From: Pseudisothecium myosuroides
Taxonomy: Eukaryota > Streptophyta > Bryopsida > Hypnales > Lembophyllaceae
DNA: 64,000 nt
Direction: 5' to 3'
Assembly: GCA_951799445.1 (NCBI GenBank)
Contig: OX637292.1
Coordinates: 14,325,296 to 14,389,295, forward strand
Made by a program: the position numbers and the translations under genes. This document shows, piece by piece, positions 56,285 to 64,000 of this stretch (its first letter is position 1; the number at the start of each line of letters is the position of its first letter). The notes under the pieces are model-generated. The model searched no databases. It had not been told where the DNA came from and worked only from the letters and a program-made list of their open reading frames with translations.

Positions 56285-56930
56285 TTCTGGACTATGTTCA
56301 TTTTGGGAACTATAATTATTACATTGAGATTGTGATTTTTGTCTTTTGGTGAGTTTTTTTGGACTATGTTGAATTCACAAACTATTATTTATAGCTTGAA
56401 ATAGAAATTTCATTTATTTGGTAGGCTTGAAGACTGTGTTCAATTTCAAAACTATGATTATGACCTTGAAATTGTAAACCTTTTCTGTAGGTGGACTATT
56501 TGGACTAAATTCAATTTGGAAACCATCATTTGTAGCTTGAATTTCTTTATTTATTTTTATGGTGGAATTCTTACACTATGTTCATTTTGGAAACTATGAT
56601 TCTTAGTTTGAAATTGTGGTTTCATTTTGTTAGTAGGCTTGAAGACTATGCTCATTTTGGGTACAAGAATTCTTAGCTTGAAATAGTGATGTATTTTTTT
56701 TGGTGGCCTTCAAGACTTTGTTTATGTAGGAAACTATAATAATGAGCTTGCATTTGTGATTTTACTCTTTCGGGGCTCTTGAACATCAAAGTCATTTTGG
56801 TAATTATCAATCTTAGCTCAAAAATTTTATTTTTATTTTTGGTCGTGTAGAAGACTATATTCATTACTTCATTTGTGGAACATTTATTTCCAACTTCAAA
56901 TTGTGATGCTATTTTATCAGTGACCTTTTT
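56285..56930. repeat. Tandem repeat of about 90 bp, x7 or more
   Basis: A diverged unit recurs: GGACTATGTTCATTTTGGGA, AACTATGATTCTTAGCTTGA, AATTGTGATTTCATTTTTTT, GGTAGGCTTGAA. Starts are about 56290, 56365, 56445, 56500, 56575, 56650 and 56720, with further drifted units to about 56900. Related units also border the next array (57180-57290). Confidence 0.75.
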
Positions 56931-56959
56931 CCTCTTTCAATTTTGGGATTCCTAGGCTA

Positions 56960-57175
56960 TATGATTTGGGTGAGTTTGGGTCCCAAATGCTTAATGTTTG
57001 GGTCCATAACGCCTAATGTTTGGGTTCGAAACACTTTTTGTTTGGGTCTAAAAGGCCAAATATTTGGGTCCAAAACGTTTTTTATTTGGATGCAGAAGGA
57101 ATAATATGTTCGGATCCAAAATGCCTATTTAGTATTTGGATCCCAAACGCCTCATGTTTGGGTTCGTGGACTATC
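56960..57175. repeat. Tandem repeat of about 20-25 bp, GTTTGGGTCCAAAACGCCTA type
   Basis: Eight or nine units of GTTTGGGTCC(A/C)AAA(C/A)GCCTAAT, degenerate, in the same direction. It lies between units of the 90-bp array, as if one unit had been locally amplified. Confidence 0.8.
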
Positions 57176-57294
57176 AATTTGGGTACTATATTCACTTTGG
57201 AAAGTTCAATTCTTTGCTTGAAATGTTGTTTTTTTATTTTTATTTTTTTATTATATTCACTTTGGAAATATTTATTCTTAGATTGAATTATTAA

Positions 57295-58031
57295 CCCTGT
57301 AACACCGGGACAACCATTTTGTGGCTTTTGGATGACTGTGCAGTCATCTGTACATTGCTTGGAAACTTTTTTTCATCCATTTCTTTTTTGTTCACCCTCC
57401 ATGGTGGATTACAAAGAGTGTATAGTTGAATTTGTAGTCATGCAAGTGTCTATCTTCACATAAATGTGAAATTATTAAAAAAAACGGATCACAAAATATG
57501 CTATTTTAGTGTATTTTGGGAAGTTGTTGTTCCTTGCTCTAAATCTGAAATTTCTCCACAAAAACGATGTTTTTTGAATTTGAGCCCAACTTACAAAACA
57601 AAGGTCATCTACTCTAGTTTCTTCTCCAATTTGAATTTTGAAAAAAATTCCTAATATTGAATATTTTATTGCAATTTGAACTTTCGGTGTATTTTCTATG
57701 TCTATTATTTTCTAATTATAGAATGAGACGGAAATTGAGTGTACACCATGATGTTTGTCATTGTAATATACACACATGGTGGAAATTTCAGATGTTTTGA
57801 AATAATTTTCTATTTCATATGATTTTTCTTCACTTTTTCTTCAAAAATTCTCAAAAAAATTAATTTTCCACAAAAAAATCTAAATTTTTTGTGAAGTAAA
57901 GAAGACATGTAATTTCAACTCTGAAAAATAAATTAAATTTTTTTCATACATATCTAGTTGCAAAAAGGCCGCAAATTGAGTGGTTGGCACTGAGGTTTGA
58001 AATTAGTGGTTATAGGTCCGTCATTTAGGGG
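57295..58031. mobile_element. TTAA-flanked element with diverged ends
   Basis: TTAA at 57291-57294 and 58032-58035. The left end CCCTGTAACACCGGGACAAC and the right end GGTCCGTCATTTAGGGG pair only weakly. 737 bp, non-coding. It looks like a member of the same superfamily with different ends, inserted beside the tandem array. Confidence 0.6.
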
Positions 58032-59000
58032 TTAATTATATACTATTTCCTTCTTCACAATTTTTTCCCTCTTATTTACCTTCTTTTTTTTCTTCTTAAT
58101 TTTTTTCTTCACCTTATTCATTTTACATTTTCCTTCTTCACCTTCTTAATTTTTTTCCGTCCTTTTTTCTTTTTTAAAATAGTATTGTCCCTTCATCCCA
58201 TTTATTTTCCATCTTTAGTTCTTTTGGTTTTCTTTCTTCAAAATTTATTCTTCCTTATTTCAATTGAAGAAAGGACTCATAAAAGTGATTTATAATTTGA
58301 AAGGATGCCTTCACTTCAGTCACTGCATAGAAAGTGCTATATATTGTAATAGTTCATATGCTCAATTTATAAACTCCTCTACCTCCACACAATGTTGGTA
58401 GAAAACAGGCGGCTACTTCAAAGTGAATAGGTGGGCTTGGAAAAAAAAACGGTTGCAATTTGAAAACATCAACAAAAAAACGGTGAAAGTATATTTGGAA
58501 CTTCTTTTTTCACTAAAAAGTAGTGAAAATAACCACCCCTCTGTGTGGAAAACCGGTTCAATTCGAAAATTGAAGGAAAATAGCAAATAAAATTTAAAAA
58601 AAAAACAAAAAAAAACGCTAGCTCTACCACCCCAAATCCAAAGGCTACCCTTTGGGCCTTCTTTCCCCGGCCCTCCCCTGTCCCTGTCTTCCTTATCTCC
58701 CTCCCCTGCTTCCCCTTGCTGCCACCGAAGCCGGCACCTGCCACCTGCCACCTGCGATGCAGTGTGCCCGGCTAGACTGCCACTGTCCTCCCCAAGCACC
58801 TATTGCTGCCAACCACTGATCCAACATTTTTGAAACTGGGAACCTTATTTTTGGCTTGCCCTGGAAACAATAGGCTGTAGTTGTCAAACTAATTCACAAA
58901 AAATTGAGATTTTACCAATTTAGGTTATAAAAAAATTAATATTGTAGAGGACATGACATTCAAGGTTATGACCGTTCAATTTTAAAAAAAACGTCTTTAT
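58032..59000. other. T-rich then GC-richer interval
   Basis: 58050-58260 is a pyrimidine-rich CTTCTT/TTTTTC tract. 58610-58870 is unusually GC-rich on the plus strand (CCCCGGCCCTCCCCTGTCC), with overlapping minus-strand frames of 90-128 residues that look like low-complexity chance frames. No gene recognised. Confidence 0.4.
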
Positions 59001-59450
59001 AAAGAAGAAATGGAATTATTAAAATTAGCAAGTGTAGGCCTTTTTGGACAAACATCTTCGCACATTTCAATTTTTTTTGTATATGTTGTACAATGCGGAA
59101 CGATTTGAAATTTTTCAAGCATACACCTTACTTACCATGAAGAATGAATCTAGAGAAGCACAAGTGACATGGACCATTTTGAGGGTGAATAAGCCCTAGG
59201 GAAGTGCAGCTGCCCGCAATTTTCAAGCAACAAAAATAGTGTTTTTGTCACCCTAAACACAAATTCCTCGCAATCCGTGCGGTCAAACCTTTCAAAAAAA
59301 ATACCATGTACTCAAGAACCACCCTACTATAAGATCCTACGGTCAGATATGGCAAAAATTGATTAATTTTTTTTTCACACTACTTGCAATAGAAATGGCA
59401 GTTTTGGAGCGCTTTTAGGAAAAACATAGTGAAGGAACTTTAGGGGTTAA

Positions 59451-59714
59451 AGGTGTGGTCGGGGAGGAAAAACATTTGTTTGGTTGAATGCTGTAAACAC
59501 CATAACAATAAGCATTATACTCCTGAAAATCACTAAATTATAGACATATTCAATTTCACAAGTGAGATTGATGCCCATGTAAACAAATACATAATATATG
59601 AATACAAGGTTAAAACTTTGTACGACTTGAATAGAAAAATCATCAATTAGGATTTTAGTCTTTAATTAGGATTGAAATAGGATTTTTAGGCTTTGGACTT
59701 TTATTTGGATTGAT
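59451..59714. other. AT-rich spacer
   Basis: Nothing recognised. Confidence 0.4.
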
Positions 59715-62700
59715 GTGTATAAAGGGTTCAAAGGGGTTATTTTCATTTTGCGTAAATCCATTTTTACCTTGTTGGAGTTCCTATTTTTGAGTGCAATAGA
59801 GGAAAAGACATCAATGAAAGAGAGGTGTGAGGTTTGTGAGATTGGTTCACCTTCACAACTCATTGATATGGATATAGAAGCTGATTGGATAGTTGATGAT
59901 GTGTGGGGCAGAGCAGAAAAAAAGATGAAGCGAATAGGATCTGACAACGAAACTATGTCAACAATGCTCTTGATCTCTGATGTCCACTTGGAAAACTTTG
60001 ATATCACTCAATTTACCAAAGAAGATATGACGATGTTAGAGCAAGTAGGACTTGCTATATTTGTGAAGTTGTTGGAGGAGATTCTTTCAATAGCAATTGT
60101 AGATGTTGAGGCTTTTGTCAGAAGCTACCTTGAAAAGAAACATAAAGTGTATCTCTAACGTGAAGAGAAAGTGTTTGTAATACAATTGAATGAGGAAACT
60201 GTGACGACATCGTTGAAGTTGCCGTATATTGGACTTAAGTTAAATAACTTGGCAAAAAATAATTATTCCATCAGTGATTGTCTATAACTTGGCTGTTTGA
60301 AAAAATGTGTAGGCACATTGAGTTAAAAAGCATATACTGTCACTAGGCAAAATGGTTTAAATTGGTGCAAGCGTGGCTACTATTTGATTTGAATCCAATA
60401 GAGGTACCTTGTAGGATTGTGATTGTGGCAGTTGCTGTGAGGCAAGGCCTAAAGATCAATTGGGAAAGGTTTCTTATATAGGAAATGCATAAAGACATTC
60501 TACGAAGGTGGGTAGATAATAGCTCTTATTTTATAACTGCTTAATACATCTCAAAATTGGTTGGAGGTATTTGTCCCCCCCCTTCCTCTCTTAGGAGAAG
60601 TAGATCTTCAACCAAAACCAAATTCTTGTAATAAAATAGTTGACAAATTCATTGACAAAGCTATCAGTTTAGAGATGTCAGATCCGTTGAGGATTGCAAA
60701 CACTCTACTACTAGAGACAACCAAACCATTGAAAAATAAAAACATTCAATTGGAGGAGAGAACCAAATTGCTAAAAAATGTTAATACTGATTTGGAAGAG
60801 AGAACCAAATTTCTTGAGACAACTGAGTTACTTAGGAGTAAAGATGTTCAATTTGAAAAATTCAAACAATAAGTTCTAGTAAAGGTTGAATTGTTTAAGA
60901 ATAAAGAAATTGAATTGAAGAATTTTAAAAGCAGTTGAAAAAAATGTCTGTATTGCTAAAATATACGCAAATATTGTTGAAGGCAACATAAGTAGATACT
61001 TCAGCATTGCGGAAAGAGACAATAGATTTTTAAAATGACAATGATGAACTATTGCATACAAATAAAGCAATGTAAACTGCAAACTTGAGAGAATGAAGTG
61101 TACAAACGGAGTTACAAAGGCAATTGGAGGATTTGAAGACTAAGGTGAAGTTGATGAAGTTAGAATTCATGTCCAACAATTCAAAATCAGACTCTGAGAC
61201 AAAAAAAAACGCAAATGAAGTCCAATTAGAGGTAAGTCTTGACCACAAGATGAAAGATATAGAGTATCTTGATTGTAGATAGAAAAGAGCCTTCATGAGA
61301 ATTTATAGATCCAGAATTATAGTAGAAACATGCTAAATCTTATTCAGCATGTTACATCAGCTCTTCGGTAGAGCAAGCATACATTTGGAAGCGAGAAATT
61401 CTAATCTTTATTATAGGATTGTCCTATAAGAAATACCTAGATAAATGACGATGAAGAGAAGTTTGAGAATGTGCAGTAATTTATAGTATAGAAAACATAT
61501 TAATTAAAGTTGTTATTCAAGATGATCTTATTTTGAAAAACCTCAGTGATGCTTTTAGTTACATTGGAGATTACGGATGTCGTTCCCTTTAGAACAGAGG
61601 ATATTAAAGCGCACAATGGCAATAGGAAGAGCAAAAGAGAAAGTTTTGAAGGTAAAACAACAGGAGACACTAATTTTATCTCAATTGGATGTCGAATTCA
61701 ATATTACAAAATCATGAACAGATGTGCATTTTGCAAGATGGAAAGAATGAGTGATAGAATTGAAGGGAAAACACTCCAATGTTGAATGGATGCTCACCAC
61801 AATTGGCGATGCACAAGAGCGGCAATCTATAGTCAAAATAATAGATGCTCATCCATCTGTATATCTTGCAACTTATACAACTAGGGTAGAGGCAATTACA
61901 ATCTAAATCTAATACAAATGCTCTCACATAGATTCATGTGATTGCTAGCCATGCAAAGGTTTCATTCCACCCCTTGCCAATTGGAATGAAGACGGAGCAA
62001 TTGCCTGGCTTGACACATTAAAGGGAATTTGAGGCCAAGAAAAGGTTGTTTTAAGCCTATTCCCCAATCTATCCCCATGCTGTGAACCACGGCATGGATT
62101 GTCAGAAAAATATTTAAAAAAAAAAATGAGAATTGGGATTTTTTTTTTAAATTTTAAAATCTGATGTAGCCAAAGTTCGGCCATGTCACCCTACTGAAAT
62201 GGCGCAATTCCAGCAGTTGGAAACTTAGCCATACTTGTGGGAGAACTTATAGGGACTCGTGGCTTTTTAGAAGGCCCGAATTCTCTCTATTGAACAACCT
62301 AGACAATTGGAGTCTGCTATGCTTCTAATTAGCAATGAGAAGTTTTTTGGGAGATGGCCCAACTTGTTTGAATCACAACAATATACTCCGTTTCTAATTT
62401 TTGAAGCTCTAGTGTGGACTACAAATGATCATCCCTCAACCTTTGGCCACCATTGACTTCAATCCAGAAAATGCAATATTAAGAGCATCGAAAGCAATGC
62501 ATTGAATATCCTCCTGAACAGCTGATGCTGATGAAAGATTCTACTAGGAACGGGATAGGAAATATACATGGTATAAAGACCAAAAATTGGATGATATTTG
62601 GTACAATTGGCCTATTATTCTAGGATCATATAAAGATATGGAGAGATGTATTACATTACACAATAAATTTGCCAATATGCATTTAATCCATTGTGACCCA

Positions 62701-63210
62701 ACCTACTACAAGGTAGCCATTTTCTATTGTATCCTTAACTAATGGTGATTTGATGTCATGAATATAACATTGTGATTGATACCCAAATTGGAGATCGATA
62801 TGGACAAGACATGCTTTTGTTCAATAAAATGTATTATGCATCATGCAAAAAAATCTGCCCATCAGAGTTAATAATTATGACTCAGTTTTTGGAGCAAGGC
62901 CATGATGTCACGGTAATTGATATGCATCCAATTTTTAGAACGATAGCCATAAAAACATTTATGGTTAATTAGGATTTTTGGAAAAAGAAAGAAAGTAGGT
63001 AGGCCAAGAATTGGCCAAAAAAGAAGAAGATTTGCTAAAGACTTGACAACAAGCAATGACACAAGAACTAGTACTATAATTCCACTAGTCCAGTAGAATT
63101 TTCCACCACCAAATACAATTGCACCAAGGCCAAGTAGAAGTACAACAAAATACGACTACAATAAGACCAAGCGGAAGTACAACAAAGAAGGATACCTAGA
63201 AGGAACATAG
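59715..63210 (+). pseudogene. Decayed coiled-coil, transposon-protein-like gene
   Basis: Plus-strand blocks in order. 59715-60158 is open for 147 codons (KERCEVCEIGSPSQLIDMDI and FDITQFTKEDMTMLEQVGLA). 60340-60560, with stops, reads CRIVIVAVAVRQGLKINWER then WVDNSSYFITA, resembling GLKINWA...YF-APYL segments of plant transposon or gag-like proteins. 60561-60872 (103 codons) and 61090-61260 are coiled-coil type, with ERTKLLKNVNTDLEERTKFL and QRQLEDLKTKVKLMKLEF. 61700-61880 has a Cys/His motif (CAFCKMERM...C, HHNWRCTRAA, CSSICISC). 62560-62970 contains WYKDQKLDDIWYNWPIIL then, in another frame, IDTQIGDRYGQDMLLFNKMY. 63060-63200 has short Gln-coding repeats. Frames shift repeatedly, so it is not functional. 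I do not know the family with confidence; a mobile-element protein is the best guess. Confidence 0.45.
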
Positions 63211-63366
63211 GTGCTATATATTAGTTTGCAGTGATGATAGTGTGCTTAGCTTGTAGTAGTTTTTTTTGCGGCTTAGCTCTAATTTATACAAGTCCAATAG
63301 CTTGGAACATGAATAGGCTTATAGCTGTTTTAACTTTGTAAGAATGTGCAATGACATTTTCTCCTT

Positions 63367-64000
63367 GGGTCGTTGCAAAAAAGAGTGTCCATTTTTGTTC
63401 CACTTTGGCTGTTTTCGGCTAGTACTCCAGTACTATGAGATTTTTGCATATAAATTTTAAAAAATAAAATAAAATAAAGATAATTAGTATAATATTAAAA
63501 ATAGCATATCACCAAAATTTCAGACCTTAAAAAAATCTAGGTCAAAAGTTATTCACAAAAACGTGTGAGCTGAAATTTCAAAGAAAATACATACTTTGAC
63601 GTTTTAATTTGTAAAAAATAGGGAAAAACATTTTCAAAGAAACTAAAAATAGAAAATTTGGAAAGACTTTATGGTGAAGAGATTTCAACAAAAAAAAAGA
63701 TCTTGGAACCATCTTCACTGTTCCGAACTGCGCATGCAAGGGAGCCCTCTTTGCATGGACGTAGACAATATAAAATAAAATATTTTTAAATGCCCCTTGG
63801 TAGAAACATGAGTTCCTACTATGAGAATAGACCGTAGAAATTTCAGATCATTAAATTTGGGGACTTCATAGTACTCAAAACCCTTAAAACTCAAAACGTG
63901 ACATATTAAGTTAATTGATTTTTAAATATAAAATGATTTTTTTAAAATTTTGAAAAATATAAGATATAATGACACTCTAGACATACAATTTCAATAAAAA
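63367..64000. mobile_element. GGGTGATTGCA-family element, partial (runs off the window)
   Basis: The left end GGGTCGTTGCAAAAAAGAGT is a diverged terminus. After it the sequence is the reverse complement of 37947-37204 (for example CACTTTGGCTGTTTTCGGCT, AGTACTCCAGTACTATGAG, then AAACGTGTGAGCTGAAATTT). The window stops before the other end. Confidence 0.75.

Larger units (their letters stand above)
49810..59446 (+). mobile_element. Candidate autonomous piggyBac element (9.6 kb)
   Basis: TTAA lies at 49806-49809 and 59447-59450. The left end is CCCCTAAAGGACC and the right end the inverse of CCCCTAAAGTTCC, the same terminal motif as the smaller elements. In between lie an unknown ORF (50956-51523), the piggyBac transposase (52425-55097), a CACTA MITE, tandem repeats and another TTAA element (57295-58031). 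The size is large for piggyBac. An alternative is that the true right end lies near 56135, where a sequence homologous to 59000-59440 ends without TTAGGGG, and that 59446 belongs to a different copy. So the transposase is certain to be in the interval, but its exact element borders are not. Confidence 0.5.

Noticed and set aside
58413..58887. Minus-strand frames of 64-128 residues in a GC-rich patch
   Set aside because: Gly/Arg-rich low-complexity translations followed by Phe-rich stretches; they look like chance frames over a simple-sequence patch.
1..64000. CRISPR arrays, rRNA or tRNA genes
   Set aside because: No regularly spaced identical repeats with unique spacers and no recognisable rRNA or tRNA core sequences were found by eye; tRNA genes could be missed without a covariance search.

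Overview
The window looks like plant nuclear DNA. It is AT-rich, gene-poor and full of short transposons, and its intact genes are plant types with GT-AG introns. It carries one exceptional feature for a land plant, a long piggyBac-superfamily transposase (DDD triad visible) beside many short repeats that end in CCCCTAAA-type inverted repeats and sit in TTAA. I cannot name the species. The piggyBac gene and the 2OG-dioxygenase-like relic hint at a seedless plant (moss, lycophyte or fern), but that is inference.

Three host genes can be modelled, all on the minus strand. (1) 3200-5215 is a three-exon WW-domain/CxxC protein of the CURLY FLAG LEAF1 (CFL1) type. (2) 25381-26211 is an intronless U2AF small subunit (U2AF35-like splicing factor) with an odd C-terminal tail. 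(3) 30601-32142 is a four-exon cytochrome b561-type membrane protein with a signal peptide and four candidate haem histidines. Splice sites and phases fit in the first and third.

Broken genes recognised: a BMS1-type ribosome-biogenesis GTPase fragment (26645-27036, minus) next to U2AF; a leucine-rich-repeat receptor-kinase relic (41036-43960, plus); a zinc-finger plus 2OG-Fe(II)-dioxygenase-like gene with frameshifts (46059-47446, plus); and a decayed coiled-coil, transposon-protein-like gene (59715-63210, plus).

Mobile DNA dominates the rest. TTAA-bounded piggyBac-like non-autonomous elements lie at 728-1363, 11644-12548 (decayed), 18694-19599, 22578-23807 (with a nested MITE), 42731-43467 (a palindrome), 47714-48600 (truncated, one inserted in another) and 57295-58031. 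A 9.6-kb interval, 49810-59446, is bounded by the same ends and contains the transposase. A second family with GGGTGATTGCA ends includes a 1,080-bp near-perfect palindrome (10083-11162), three more full copies (36037-38904) and one running off the window end. Further families are three copies of a 250-bp MITE (20357-21866), a CACTA-type hairpin with AAC target duplications (51801-52002), GGGCAATTTCATT MITEs, LINE-like 3' tails and several tandem arrays. A perfect 67-bp hairpin (32259-32410) lies just upstream of the cytochrome b561 gene.

The likely story is a piggyBac-type transposase gene with a family of TTAA elements around it, together with relics of receptor-kinase, dioxygenase and ribosome-biogenesis genes. 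No tRNA, rRNA or CRISPR was recognised. Coordinates of repeats are by eye and may be off by a few bases.
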